Shown: positions 15,568-25,362 of the stretch, in pieces
How positions within the stretch are numbered: position 1 is the stretch's first letter
How the letters are laid out: every line of letters starts with the position of its first letter
Assembly (NCBI GenBank): GCA_964371405.1
Contig: CAYJLV010000005.1
Location: forward strand, 62,001 to 126,000
Length of the DNA stretch: 64,000 nt
Direction of reading: 5' to 3'
Source: JAMHWF01 sp964371405
Lineage (GTDB): Bacteria > Pseudomonadota > Gammaproteobacteria > Burkholderiales > Burkholderiaceae_C
Made by a program: the position numbers and the translations under genes
The notes under the pieces: generated by a model
The model's input: the letters and a program-made list of their open reading frames with translations, nothing else
Told to the model about the DNA's origin: nothing
Databases searched by the model: none

Positions 15568-18500
15568 ATGGCCCGCTTCTTCATCGACAGGCCCATCTTT
15601 GCCTGGGTGATCGCGCTGTTCATTCTGGTCGGCGGCGGCGTCGCGATCACGCAGCTGCCGATCGCGCAGTACCCGCCGGTCGCGCCGCCCTCGATCGTGC
15701 TGAACGCCAGCTATCCGGGCGCGTCGGCGCAGACGCTCGAGGACAGCGTGCTCAGCGTCATCGAGCAGGAGATGAACGGCTCTCCCGGCCTGATCTACAT
15801 GGAGTCGGTGGCGCAGGCCAACGGCACCGGCTCGATCACGCTGAACTTCCAGCCCGGCACGAACGCCGACCTCGCGCAGGTCGACGTGCAGAACCGCCTG
15901 AGCCGCGCGGCGCCGCGCCTGCCGCAGGCCGTGACGCAGCAGGGTGTGCGCGTCGACAAGGCGCGCTCCAACTTCCTGCTGTTCACGATCCTGACATCCG
16001 ACGATCCGAAGTGGGACCCGGTGGCGCTGGGCGACTACGCGTCGCGCAACGTGCTGCCCGAACTCCAGCGCACGCCCGGCGTCGGCCAGGCGCAGCTGTT
16101 CGGCAGCGAGCGCGCGATGCGCATCTGGGTCGACCCGGCCAAGCTGGTGGGCTACAACCTGTCGAACGCCGACGTCACGGCGGCGATCCGCGCGCAGAAC
16201 GCGCAGGTCGCGTCGGGCACGATCGGCGACCTGCCCAACGTGCCGGGCCAGACGATCTTCGCTACCGTGGTGGTACACGGGCAGCTCAGCGGCGTCGAGC
16301 AGTTCGGCAACATCGTGCTGCGCGCCAACCCCGACGGCTCCGCCGTGCGGCTCAAGGACGTCGCGCGCATCGAGCTCGGCGGCCAGAACTACGCCACCTC
16401 GGCGCGGCTGAACGGCAAGCCCTCGACCGGCATCGGCGTGCAGCTCTCGCCGACCGGCAACGCGCTGGCCACGGCGCAGGCGATCCACAAGCGCATGGAC
16501 GAGCTGTCGCAGTACTTTCCGCCGGGCGTGCGCCACATCGTGCCGTTCGACACCTCGAAGTTCGTCGACCTCTCGATCCGGCAGGTGGTGATCACGCTGC
16601 TCGAGGCCATCGGGCTGGTGTTCCTCGTCATGTTCCTGTTCCTGCAGAACTGGCGCTACACCATCATCCCGACGATCGTCGTGCCGATCACGCTGTTCGG
16701 CACCTTCGCCGTGCTGCTCGCGCTCGGCTTCTCGATCAATGTGCTGACGATGTTCGGCATGGTGCTCGTCATCGGCATCGTCGTCGACGACGCGATCGTC
16801 GTGGTCGAGAACGTCGAGCGCATCATGAGCGAGGAGGGCCTCGCGCCGCGCGCGGCCACCCGCAAGGCCATGGGCCAGATCTCGGGCGCCATCGTCGGGG
16901 TGACCGTGGTGCTGGTCTCCGTGTTCGTGCCGCTGGCCTTCTTCACGGGTTCGGTGGGCAACATCTACCGCCAGTTTTCCGTCGTCATGGCGGCATCGAT
17001 CGGCTTCTCGGCCTTCATGGCGCTGTCGCTGACGCCGGCGCTGTGCGCCACGCTGCTCAAGCCGGTCGAGGCCGGCCACCACCACGAAAAGCGCGGCTTC
17101 TTCGGCTGGTTCAACCGCGGCTTCTCGCGCACCGCCCGGCGCTACGAGGGCCTGGTCGCGCGCATCCTGCGCCGCGCGGCGCGCTACCTGATCATCTACG
17201 CGGCGATCGTCGCGGCGGTGGCGCTGCTGTTCGCGCGGCTGCCGAGCTCGTTCCTGCCGCAGGAGGACCAGGGCTACGTGCTCGTCAACGTGCAGCTGCC
17301 GCCGGGCGCCACCGTCAATCGCACGCGCGAGGTGATGCAGCAGGTCGAGGGCTTCATGCTCCAGCAGCCCGAGGTGGCCAACATCGTCAGCGTGCTCGGC
17401 TTCAGCTTCTCGGGTCAGGGGCAGAACGCCGGCCTCGCGTTCGTGCCGCTCAAGCCCTGGGACGAGCGGGAGGGCGCGGCGCATTCGGCGCAGGCGCTGG
17501 CCGGTCGCGCGTTCGGCGCGCTGATGGGCATCCGCGACGCCTTCATCTTTCCGCTGAGCCCGCCGCCGATTCCCGAGCTCGGCACTGCGTCGGGCTTCAA
17601 CTTCCGCCTGCAGGACCGCGGCGGCAACGGCCACGACGCGCTCGTCGCAGCGCGCAACCAGCTGCTGGGCATGGCGTCGCAGAGCAAGCTGATCGTCAAC
17701 GTGCGCCCCGACGGGCTGGAGGACGCCTCGCAGCTGCAGGTCGACATCGACCGCGACAAGGCCAGTGCGCTCGGCGTGCCCTTCGAAGCCGTGAATTCGG
17801 CGATCTCGACCGCGCTCGGCTCGTCCTACGTCAACGACTTTCCCAACGCCGGACGGCTGCAGCGCGTCGTCGTGCAGGCCGATGCCCCGGCGCGCATGCA
17901 GCCCGACGACATCCTCGCGCTCAGCGCCGTCAACGCGCGCGGTCAGCCGGTGCCGCTGTCGGCCTTCGCGACGACGCGCTGGATCACAGGCCCGATGCAG
18001 ACGATCCGCTACAACGGCTACCCGACGATGCGCATCACCGGCGAGGCGGCGCCGGGCGTCAGCTCGGGCGAGGCGATGGCCGAGATGGAGCGCCTCATGG
18101 CGCAGCTGCCGGCGGGCTTCGCCTACGAGTGGACCGGCCAGTCGCGCGAGGAGCGGCTGGCGGGCAACACGGCGACGCTGCTGTACGCCTTCTCGCTGCT
18201 CGCCGTGTTCCTGTGCCTGGCGGCGCTCTACGAGAGCTGGTCGATCCCGTTCGCCGTGATCCTCGTCGTGCCGCTGGGCGTGCTCGGCGTGGTCAGCGCC
18301 ACCAGCCTGTTCGGCATGGCCAACGACGTCTACTTCAAGGTCGGCCTGATCACGATCATCGGCTTGTCGGCGAAGAACGCGGTGCTGATCATCGAGTTCG
18401 CGAAGGATCTGCAGGCGCAGGGCAAGAGCGCGATCGACGCCGTGCTCGAGGCGGCGCACCTGCGCTTTCGGCCGATCATCATGACATCGATGGCGTTCAC

Positions 18501-18744
18501 GCTCGGCGTGCTGCCGTTGGCCGTCGCCACCGGCGCCGGCTCGGCGAGCCAGCGCGCCATCGGCACCGGCGTGATGGGCGGCATGATCGCCGGCACATTG
18601 CTCGCCGTCGTCTTCGTGCCGATATTCTTCGTCGTCGTGCGGCGCCTGTTCAAGGGCAGCGAACGGCAGCGCCGGATGTACGCGCACGAGCTCGACGCGG
18701 CCGACGCGACGCCGGCCGCACCCGCCACGGGACGCACCGAATGA
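15568..18744 (+). CDS. RND efflux pump, HAE-1 family (AcrB/MexB-like)
   Basis: 1058 residues, full length. It begins MARFFIDRPIFAWVIALFI like AcrB. The proton-relay pair Asp407-Asp408 lies in GIVVDDAIVVVENVERIM, the same numbering as in E. coli AcrB; twelve membrane segments and two large periplasmic loops can be followed, and the second repeat has GLSAKNAVLIIEFA. It is a drug/proton antiporter for hydrophobic compounds in the inner membrane. The stop overlaps the next start (ATGA). Confidence 0.97.
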   Translation: MARFFIDRPIFAWVIALFILVGGGVAITQLPIAQYPPVAPPSIVLNASYPGASAQTLEDSVLSVIEQEMNGSPGLIYMESVAQANGTGSITLNFQPGTNADLAQVDVQNRLSRAAPRLPQAVTQQGVRVDKARSNFLLFTILTSDDPKWDPVALGDYASRNVLPELQRTPGVGQAQLFGSERAMRIWVDPAKLVGYNLSNADVTAAIRAQNAQVASGTIGDLPNVPGQTIFATVVVHGQLSGVEQFGNIVLRANPDGSAVRLKDVARIELGGQNYATSARLNGKPSTGIGVQLSPTGNALATAQAIHKRMDELSQYFPPGVRHIVPFDTSKFVDLSIRQVVITLLEAIGLVFLVMFLFLQNWRYTIIPTIVVPITLFGTFAVLLALGFSINVLTMFGMVLVIGIVVDDAIVVVENVERIMSEEGLAPRAATRKAMGQISGAIVGVTVVLVSVFVPLAFFTGSVGNIYRQFSVVMAASIGFSAFMALSLTPALCATLLKPVEAGHHHEKRGFFGWFNRGFSRTARRYEGLVARILRRAARYLIIYAAIVAAVALLFARLPSSFLPQEDQGYVLVNVQLPPGATVNRTREVMQQVEGFMLQQPEVANIVSVLGFSFSGQGQNAGLAFVPLKPWDEREGAAHSAQALAGRAFGALMGIRDAFIFPLSPPPIPELGTASGFNFRLQDRGGNGHDALVAARNQLLGMASQSKLIVNVRPDGLEDASQLQVDIDRDKASALGVPFEAVNSAISTALGSSYVNDFPNAGRLQRVVVQADAPARMQPDDILALSAVNARGQPVPLSAFATTRWITGPMQTIRYNGYPTMRITGEAAPGVSSGEAMAEMERLMAQLPAGFAYEWTGQSREERLAGNTATLLYAFSLLAVFLCLAALYESWSIPFAVILVVPLGVLGVVSATSLFGMANDVYFKVGLITIIGLSAKNAVLIIEFAKDLQAQGKSAIDAVLEAAHLRFRPIIMTSMAFTLGVLPLAVATGAGSASQRAIGTGVMGGMIAGTLLAVVFVPIFFVVVRRLFKGSERQRRMYAHELDAADATPAAPATGRTE

Positions 18745-20162
18745 AGCAGACCTCCTTTCCCGCACGCCATGCCTTGCAGGCCGCCGCCGCGGCGCTCGCG
18801 CTCACGCTGGCCGCCGGCTGCACCTCGCTCGCGCCGCGCTACGAGCGGCCGGCCGCGCCGGTGGCCGAGCGCTTCCCGCTCGCCGACGCCGCGCCCGCGG
18901 GCGGCGCCGCTGCCGCGGCCGATCTGCCGTGGCAGCAGTTCTTCGGCGACGCGCGGCTGCGCGCGCTGATCGAGCTGGCGCTGGCCAACAACCGCGACCT
19001 GCGCGTCGCCGTGCTCAATGTCGACGCCGCACGCGCGCTCGTCACGGTGCGCCGCGCCGACGCACTGCCGACGGTCGGCGTCGGCGCCACCGGGCTGCGC
19101 CAGCCGGGCCAGGGCGGCAGCATGAGCAGCGTCTACACCGCCGGCCTGTCGTTCTCCGCCTGGGAGATCGATCTGTTCGGCCGCATCCGCTCGCTCGGCG
19201 AGGCGGCAGGCGCGCAGTATCTGGCGAGCGACGAAGGGCGCAAGGCGGCGCAGATCGCGCTGGTGTCGACGGTGGCCAGCCTGCACTACGCGATCGCCGC
19301 CGACGACGAACTGCTCGCGTTGACCGAGCGCACGTTCGCCACGCGCGACGAGTCGCTGCGCCTGACGAAGCTGCGCTTCGACAACGGCGCCAGCTCCGAA
19401 CTCGATCTGCGGCTCGCGCAATCGCAGGTCGAGACGGCGCGCATCGCGCGCGCTGCGCTGCGGCGCCAGCGCGAGGTGGACCAGAACGCCCTCGTGCTGC
19501 TGGTCGGGCAGGCGCTACCCGCCACGCTGCCGCCGGCGCAGCCGTGGGATGCGCAGGCGCTGGCTGATGTGCCCGCCGGCCTGCCGTCGGAGGTGCTGCT
19601 GCGCCGCCCCGACGTGCTGCAGGCCGAGCAGCAACTGATCGCGGCGAACGCCAACATCGGCGCGGCGCGCGCCGCGTTCTACCCGCGCATCACGCTGACG
19701 GCGAGCGCCGGCACCGCCAGCACGCACCTCGCCGACCTGTTCAAGGACAGCGCCTGGAGTTTCGCGCCGCAGATCTTCCTGCCGCTGTTCGACAGCGGGC
19801 GCAACCGCGCCAACCTCGAGATCGCCGAAGCACAGCGCGGCATCGCCGTCGCGCAGTACGAACGCGCGATTCAGTCGGCGTTCCGCGATGTCGCCGACGC
19901 ACTCGCCGGCCGCGCCACGCTCGGCGAGCAGCTGCAGGCGCAGCAGGCGCAGACCGATGCCGAGACCGCACGCTTCAGGCTCAGCCAGCTGCGCTTCGAC
20001 AACGGCATCGCCAGCTCGCTCGAGCTGCTCGACGCGCAGCGCACGCTGTTCGCCGCGCAGCAGGCGCTGATCACGGCGCAGCTCGCGCTGCAGCAGAACC
20101 GGATCACGAGCTACCGGGCGCTCGGCGGCGGTTGGAGCGAGACGTCGGCGGCGGCGCGCTGA
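18741..20162 (+). CDS. RND efflux outer-membrane lipoprotein (OprM/NodT family)
   Basis: 473 residues. The lipobox LTLAAGC is followed by TSLAPRYERPAAPVAERFP and WQQFFGDARLRALIELALAN, the standard beginning of OprM-like channels. Two internally similar halves each carry a long coiled helix (LRFDNGASSELDLRLAQSQV and LRFDNGIASSLELLDAQRTL). It forms the trimeric exit channel of the pump encoded upstream. The stop codon falls in the loop of a strong hairpin shared with the convergent chemoreceptor gene. Confidence 0.95.
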   Translation: MKQTSFPARHALQAAAAALALTLAAGCTSLAPRYERPAAPVAERFPLADAAPAGGAAAAADLPWQQFFGDARLRALIELALANNRDLRVAVLNVDAARALVTVRRADALPTVGVGATGLRQPGQGGSMSSVYTAGLSFSAWEIDLFGRIRSLGEAAGAQYLASDEGRKAAQIALVSTVASLHYAIAADDELLALTERTFATRDESLRLTKLRFDNGASSELDLRLAQSQVETARIARAALRRQREVDQNALVLLVGQALPATLPPAQPWDAQALADVPAGLPSEVLLRRPDVLQAEQQLIAANANIGAARAAFYPRITLTASAGTASTHLADLFKDSAWSFAPQIFLPLFDSGRNRANLEIAEAQRGIAVAQYERAIQSAFRDVADALAGRATLGEQLQAQQAQTDAETARFRLSQLRFDNGIASSLELLDAQRTLFAAQQALITAQLALQQNRITSYRALGGGWSETSAAAR

Positions 20163-20173
20163 CGCCGCCGCCG
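20146..20173. terminator. GC-rich hairpin between convergent genes
   Basis: Bases 20146-20156 pair perfectly with 20163-20173 (11 bp, six-base loop) at the junction of the convergent efflux and chemoreceptor genes. There is no T tract, so intrinsic termination is only likely if such stems suffice or Rho helps. Confidence 0.4.
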
Positions 20174-20181
20174 CTGTGTGA

Positions 20182-21741
20182 TCACGCCGGCACGGCGGCT
20201 CCGGTGTTGAACACGGAGATCTGATCCGTCAGGCGCCGCGCCTGCTCCTGCAGCGACGAGGCCGCCGCTGCCGATTCCTCGACCAGCGCAGCGTTCTGCT
20301 GCGTCATCTGGTCGATCGTGCCGACCGACTGATTCACCAGGCGGATGCCGTCGCGCTGCTCGAGCGCGGCCGCGGCCATCTCGCCGATCAGCGTCGTGAC
20401 CTGGCGCACGCCGTCGACGATCTGCTGCATCGCCTCGCGCGCCTGGCCGACCTGCGTCGAGCCGGTCTGGACCGAGTCGACGGAGCTTTCGATCAGCGCC
20501 TTGATTTCCTTGGCTGCATCGGCGGAGCGCTGCGCCAGCGAGCGCACTTCGCTGGCCACGACGGCGAAGCCGCGACCCTGTTCGCCTGCGCGCGCCGCTT
20601 CGACGGCGGCGTTCAACGCCAGGATGTTGGTCTGGAACGCGATGCCGTCGATCACGCCGATGATGTCGGCGATCCTGGCTGACGACTCCGAGATGCGCGC
20701 CATGCTGTCGACGACCTTGCCGACGATGTCGCCGCCCTGCAGCGCCGCGCCGGCTGCGTTCTCGGCGAGCTGGCTCGCCTTGCGGGCGACGTCGGCGGAC
20801 TGCGTCACCGTTCCCGTGAGTTCTTCCAGGCTCGACGCCGTCTGCTGCAGGTTGGACGCCGTCTGCTCGGTGCGCGTCGACAGGTCCTGGTTGCCGCTGG
20901 CGATCTGCGTCGAGGCGACGGAGACCGACCCGACACCTTGGCGCACCTCGGTGACGAGGCCGCGCAACTGTGCCGACATGCTCGACATGCCGCGCATCAG
21001 GCGGCCGAGCTCGTCCTTGCGCTGCACGTCGGCGGAGCGGCTGAGGTCGCCGGCGGCCACCGCCTCGGCCATCGCCACGGCCTGCAGCAGCGGGCGGTTG
21101 ATCGAGCGCACCAGCACGGCCGCCCCGCCGATGCCGAACGCGAAGACGACGGCCAGACTGAGCAAGCCGATGAGCGTCGTCCGCCGGACCACGGCCTCCG
21201 TCTCGCGCTGGATGTCGTCGCGCTGGCGGATCTGCAGGTCGACCAGCGCCTGCTGCGCCGCCTCGTAGGGCGTGATCGCCGGCAGGAACTCCTTGTCGAA
21301 GAACGCCATCACGGCAGCCTGGTCGCCGGCCTGGCGCAGCTCCTGCGCCTTCTTCACCAGCCCCAGCACGATGGCGCGGCTGGCGGCGATGGCTTCGAAG
21401 GCATTCTTGTCGGCTTCCGTCGAGGCCAGCGACTGGATGCGCTTCTGCATCTCGCTGCTCGCCGCGATGCCCGCCTTCAGGCGCGCGCCGAACAACTGCG
21501 CGACCTGCGGCTCGGTGCTGAGGTTCGATGCCAGCGTGCGATCGGTGTTGGTCTGGCTCATGGCCTTCCAGGTCGTCGCCAGCGTGATCAATTCGTCGGC
21601 GTGGCGCGTGCGCTCGGCGGCGAGGACGTGCGCACGTTGGACGCTGTACTGAGTCCACGCGCCCACGACCGCCATCGCGACCAGCAGCGCTCCGATGCAG
21701 CCCCAGAGTTTGCGGGACAGGGAAATGTCGTCCAACTTCAT
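20182..21741 (-). CDS. methyl-accepting chemotaxis protein
   Basis: 519 residues. A membrane segment (KLWGCIGALLVAMAVVGAW) is followed by a periplasmic four-helix-bundle sensor to about 185, a second membrane segment (TLIGLLSLAVVFAFGIGGAA), a HAMP linker (about 210-265) and a long cytoplasmic signalling coil. The hairpin tip that contacts CheA and CheW is canonical (AFQTNILALNAAVEAARAGE then QGRGFAVVASEVRSLAQRSA). No C-terminal CheR-tethering pentapeptide is present. It signals an unknown stimulus; next to an efflux system this may be a toxic compound, but that is speculation. Confidence 0.95.
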   Translation of the reverse strand: MKLDDISLSRKLWGCIGALLVAMAVVGAWTQYSVQRAHVLAAERTRHADELITLATTWKAMSQTNTDRTLASNLSTEPQVAQLFGARLKAGIAASSEMQKRIQSLASTEADKNAFEAIAASRAIVLGLVKKAQELRQAGDQAAVMAFFDKEFLPAITPYEAAQQALVDLQIRQRDDIQRETEAVVRRTTLIGLLSLAVVFAFGIGGAAVLVRSINRPLLQAVAMAEAVAAGDLSRSADVQRKDELGRLMRGMSSMSAQLRGLVTEVRQGVGSVSVASTQIASGNQDLSTRTEQTASNLQQTASSLEELTGTVTQSADVARKASQLAENAAGAALQGGDIVGKVVDSMARISESSARIADIIGVIDGIAFQTNILALNAAVEAARAGEQGRGFAVVASEVRSLAQRSADAAKEIKALIESSVDSVQTGSTQVGQAREAMQQIVDGVRQVTTLIGEMAAAALEQRDGIRLVNQSVGTIDQMTQQNAALVEESAAAASSLQEQARRLTDQISVFNTGAAVPA

Positions 21742-21917
21742 ATCGAATTCCAGTCAGGGTGTAGGTCGTGGCAAGCAAAGCGGGGCACGGCCAGGCCGGG
21801 TGACGGCAGGCGCGCGGCCCCGCCGACAGTGTTCGGCATGTGGCGGTGGCGGCTTGAGCTGAAGAAAGCCGTGCAAGCGGCGCTTTTCGAGCTTTGGCGC
21901 AGCGGCTGCGTGGCCGC

Positions 21918-23924
21918 TCACGCCATGCCGGTGCGCCCCGCTCCGTCGCGGAACAGCGCCTCGCCCTGCGCGTCGAAGTGGAAGGCGCGCAGGAAGTCGG
22001 CCAGCTCGTAGCGGGGCAGCAAGCGGCGGATCGCCGCGAGCTGCGCAGCGGCCTCGACGGGGCGTCCGGCCAGCGCCAGGCTGCAGGCCGCGATCGCGAA
22101 GATGTGCGGATGGGCGTTCGGGCGCGCCGCGGCCTTGAGCGCCCAGTCGGCCGCCTCGTCATACCGGCCCAGCCGCACCAGCGCCATCGCGCGCGCGCCG
22201 AGCATGCCGAACAGCAGCGGGTCGAACGGGCTGAGGTGGCGCGAGTGGTCCGATGCCGCGATCGCCGCCGCCGGGTCGCCCGCCTGCGAGTGCACGAAGG
22301 CCAGCGTGTAGTGCCCAAGCGCGAAATTCGGGCTCAGGTCGATCGCGCGCTCGAGTTCGGCGATCGACTCGTCGCGGTTGCCGCGCAGCCACAGCGCCCG
22401 CCCCATCGCCCAGTGGGCTGCGGGGTCGCGGTCGTCGACCATCAGGCTCTGGCCCGCGGTCGCGAAGGCCCGGTCGACGGCGGGCTCGCGCCCGCTCCAC
22501 CCCTGGAAGGCATTCTGGAAGTGCGTGAACGACAGGCCCGCCCAGGCGCGGGCGAAGGTCGGATCGAGTCGCACCGCCATCTCGAAGAAGTGCTGCGCCT
22601 GCTCGTTGTCGGGGCGGTTGAAGCGGTACATGTGCCACAGCCCGCGGTGGTGCGCCTCCCACGCGTCGAGCGAGCTCGGCGGGCGCAGGATGGCTCGGTT
22701 GCGCTCGAGCAGCTCGACCTCGCCGGACACCAAGGCGACGATGCGGTTGCCGATCTGCTCGAGCACGTCGAGCGCATCGCCCAGCGCCTGGTTGAAGGTT
22801 TCGGCCCACACGGTGCGCGCGGTGCGCGTCTCCGCCAGCTCGACCGACACGGCGATGCGCGCGCCGTCGACACGCACCGAGCCGCCGACGACGTAGTCGA
22901 CGTCGAGCATGCGCCCCGCCTCCTCGGCGCCGATGCGGCGCTCGTGCAGCGCGAAGACGGTGCCCTGCGCAATGACGAACATGCTGCGCAGCTTGGCCAG
23001 GCGGGTGATCACGTCGTGGGCGAGCGCGTCGGCCGTGCCGCCGCGTTCGCCCGGCGTCGTCGACCGGTCGGCGAACGGCATCACGGCGATGGAGGCGCGG
23101 CGCTGCGCTGCGACCGCAGCGGGCTGGGGCGCCGGCGGCTCGCGCAGCACGAGCGCCGGTGCGGCGCCGCGGCTCGACTGCCAGGCCCGGCGCAGCGGCA
23201 CGCTGTCGAGGCCCTCGGCCTCGAACAGCGGCACGGTCGCGGCCAGGTGTTGCTCGCCTTCGCGGATGCGGCCGAGCCGCGCCAGCGCGGCGAGCAGCAG
23301 TTCGTGGACACGCCGGTCGAAGGGGGCGAGCTGCAGCCACTGCGCGAGGTGCGTCAACGCCTCGTCGTCGGGGGCGCCCGTCGCCAGCTGCTCGAGCAGC
23401 GCCGCCTGGCAGCCGCGGAAGCGCCGGCGCTGCGCCGTGAGCCACCCGGAGAAGAGCGGGCAGCGATCGATCTCCAGGCCTTCGAGGAAGTCGCCCTCGA
23501 ACAGCGTCGACAGGGCGCGCTGGCGCGGCACCGGCAGCGTGTCGATGCGTGCGTCGGCGGCGCGCGCGACTTCGATCGCGTCGACGAAGCCGCCCGACAG
23601 GTCGAGCGCGACCGTGTTGTCGTGCGTCACGACGCGGTGGTGCCCGGCTTCGTCGAGCAGGCCGCGGATCTTGCTGAGGCACCAGCGCAACTCGCCGCGC
23701 GGGTCGTTGGGCACGTCCCACAGCAGCTCGCACAGGTGGCCGCGCGTGACGGCGCGTGGCGCCAGCGTCAGGTAGGCCAGCAGGGCGCGCACCTTGCGCG
23801 ACGCCGGCAGCGCGAGCGCTACGCCGTCGCGACGGATCGCCAGCGGGCCGAGCAGGCGCAGCTCGAGCCGGGCATCGCTCGAATCCACGGGCATTTCCAC
23901 GCCGGCTTCCACGCTCACCTCCAC
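21918..23924 (-). CDS. BTAD-type transcriptional activator with TolB-like and TPR domains
   Basis: 668 residues if the GTG at 23924 is used; GTG at 23912 (GGAGG five bases before) or ATG at 23894 are alternatives. The N-terminal winged helix (LELRLLGPLAIRRDGVALAL) and bacterial transcriptional activator domain (about 100-245) resemble SARP/AfsR-type regulators. A TolB/FlgO-like segment (SIAVMPFADRSTTPGERGG, with VIAQGTVFALHERR) spans about 275-410, then tetratricopeptide repeats to the end (for example AWAGLSFTHFQNAFQGW). It diverges by 67 bases from a methyltransferase-cupin operon, its probable target. No ATPase or cyclase domain is present. Signal unknown. Confidence 0.85.
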   Translation of the reverse strand: MEVSVEAGVEMPVDSSDARLELRLLGPLAIRRDGVALALPASRKVRALLAYLTLAPRAVTRGHLCELLWDVPNDPRGELRWCLSKIRGLLDEAGHHRVVTHDNTVALDLSGGFVDAIEVARAADARIDTLPVPRQRALSTLFEGDFLEGLEIDRCPLFSGWLTAQRRRFRGCQAALLEQLATGAPDDEALTHLAQWLQLAPFDRRVHELLLAALARLGRIREGEQHLAATVPLFEAEGLDSVPLRRAWQSSRGAAPALVLREPPAPQPAAVAAQRRASIAVMPFADRSTTPGERGGTADALAHDVITRLAKLRSMFVIAQGTVFALHERRIGAEEAGRMLDVDYVVGGSVRVDGARIAVSVELAETRTARTVWAETFNQALGDALDVLEQIGNRIVALVSGEVELLERNRAILRPPSSLDAWEAHHRGLWHMYRFNRPDNEQAQHFFEMAVRLDPTFARAWAGLSFTHFQNAFQGWSGREPAVDRAFATAGQSLMVDDRDPAAHWAMGRALWLRGNRDESIAELERAIDLSPNFALGHYTLAFVHSQAGDPAAAIAASDHSRHLSPFDPLLFGMLGARAMALVRLGRYDEAADWALKAAARPNAHPHIFAIAACSLALAGRPVEAAAQLAAIRRLLPRYELADFLRAFHFDAQGEALFRDGAGRTGMA

Positions 23925-23991
23925 GCTGGACCCCTACGGTACATCGACGCCTGCAGCGCGGCCATCGCGCAGGGCCAACCGGAGAAACGAC

Positions 23992-24855
23992 ATGGACATG
24001 AATACCGCCACCGCTCCCGCCCGTCAATCCCGCGCGCCCGATACGCCGCCCGACCTGGCCGCGCTGAAGAAAAAGCAGCAGGCGGCCTGGTCGTCGGGCG
24101 ACTACGCCGTCATCGGCACCACGCTGCAGATCGTCGGCGAGGAGCTGTGCGAGGCGCTCGACCTGCGCGCCGGGCAGAAGGTGCTCGACGTCGCCGCCGG
24201 CAACGGCAACGTGTCGCTGGCTGCCGCGCGCCGCTGGTGCGAAGTCGTCGCCAGCGACTACGTGCCGGCGCTGCTCGAGCGCGCCCGCGAGCGCGCCGCC
24301 GCCGAACGGCTCGACATCGAGTTCCGCGAGGCCGACGCCGAGGCACTGCCGTTCGCCGACGCCAGTTTCGACGCCGTCGTGTCGACCTTCGGCGTCATGT
24401 TCACGCCCGACCAGGATCGGGCCGCCGCCGAGCTGTTGCGCGTGTGCCGGTCGGGCGGCCGCATCGGCCTGGCGAACTGGACACCCGAGGGCTTCATCGG
24501 CCAGGTGTTCAAGACGATCGGGCGCCACGTCGCGCCGCCGCCCGGTGCGCGCTCGCCCGCGCTGTGGGGCAGCCGCGAACGCATTGCCGAGCTGTTCGGG
24601 CCGCACGCCGCGTCCGTCAAGTCGGCGCAGCGTCACTTCGTGTTCCGCTACCGCTCCCCCGAGCACTGGCTCGAAGTTTTCCAGACCTGGTACGGGCCGG
24701 TGCTCAAGGCCTTCGCTGCGCTCGAGCCGGCGCAGCGCGCGGCGCTGCGCGACGACCTGCTGGCGCTGATCGGGCGTTTCAACCGCTCGGGCGACACGTC
24801 GATGGTCGTGCCCGGCGAGTACCTCGAGATCGTCATCGAAAGGAGCCCGCGATGA
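23992..24855 (+). CDS. class I SAM-dependent methyltransferase
   Basis: 287 residues from ATG at 23992 with GGAGAAACG just before it. Motif I KVLDVAAGNGNVSLAAA (about 61-77), EADAEALPFADASFDAVVST (motifs II-III) and ELLRVCRSGGRIGLANW give a UbiE/type-11 methyltransferase fold. The substrate is not evident. The stop overlaps the cupin start (ATGA), so the two products are made together, and the divergent BTAD activator probably controls both. Confidence 0.9.
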   Translation: MDMNTATAPARQSRAPDTPPDLAALKKKQQAAWSSGDYAVIGTTLQIVGEELCEALDLRAGQKVLDVAAGNGNVSLAAARRWCEVVASDYVPALLERARERAAAERLDIEFREADAEALPFADASFDAVVSTFGVMFTPDQDRAAAELLRVCRSGGRIGLANWTPEGFIGQVFKTIGRHVAPPPGARSPALWGSRERIAELFGPHAASVKSAQRHFVFRYRSPEHWLEVFQTWYGPVLKAFAALEPAQRAALRDDLLALIGRFNRSGDTSMVVPGEYLEIVIERSPR

Positions 24856-25325
24856 AGCCGTCACTGCGTTCCATGGCCGCGCTGGCGCTGGGCGCCGCCG
24901 CGATCGCCGCCGGCCCGGTGCAGGCCGCCGAGCCGCATCACACCGTCGTGCGCGCCGACGCCGTTCGATGGGGGCCGGCGCCGCCGTCGCTGCCCAGCGG
25001 AGCGCAGGCCGCCGCGCTGCTCGGCCATCCGGCCAGGGAAGGGCCGTTCGTGCTGCGGCTCAGGTTTCCGGCCGGCTACGTGATCCCGCCGCACCGGCAC
25101 TCGAAGGACGAGCTCGTGACGGTGATCTCGGGCCGCGTCCTGATCGACTCGGGCGAGAAGGTCGACAGGTCGCAGCGCGGGCTCGAGCCGGCGAGCTTCG
25201 TCCACCTGCCCGGCGGCATGCCGCACTACGCCTGGGCCGAGGTGGAATCGGTGGTGCAGATCAACGGCGTCGGCCCGTTCGACGTGCAGTACCTCGATCC
25301 GCGCGACGACCCGCGCAAGCCCTGA
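24852..25325 (+). CDS. exported cupin-domain protein
   Basis: 157 residues with a signal peptide (MKPSLRSMAALALGAAAIAA, then GPVQA). The mature part is one cupin barrel: metal ligands His-x-His and Glu in PHRHSKDELVTVISGRVLID and a further His in GGMPHYAWAE. Periplasmic cupins of this kind often appear beside methyltransferases in Proteobacteria, but no reaction has been assigned that I can name. Translationally coupled to the methyltransferase. Confidence 0.87.
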   Translation: MKPSLRSMAALALGAAAIAAGPVQAAEPHHTVVRADAVRWGPAPPSLPSGAQAAALLGHPAREGPFVLRLRFPAGYVIPPHRHSKDELVTVISGRVLIDSGEKVDRSQRGLEPASFVHLPGGMPHYAWAEVESVVQINGVGPFDVQYLDPRDDPRKP

Positions 25326-25329
25326 TCTG

Positions 25330-25355
25330 CGGCGGCGCGGGGGTCCGCGCCGCCG
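25330..25355. terminator. GC-rich hairpin between cupin and mnmC
   Basis: 25330-25339 pairs perfectly with 25346-25355 (10 bp, six-base loop) in the 37-base gap between the convergent cupin and mnmC genes. No T tract follows on either strand. Plausible bidirectional terminator. Confidence 0.45.
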
Positions 25356-25362
25356 TGCCGCG

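Noticed and set aside
15460..18765. A 1101-residue minus-strand open frame opposite the RND pump
   Set aside because: A shadow of GC-rich codon bias: composition is dominated by Arg, Ala and His and no family motif is seen; the plus-strand pump is unmistakable.
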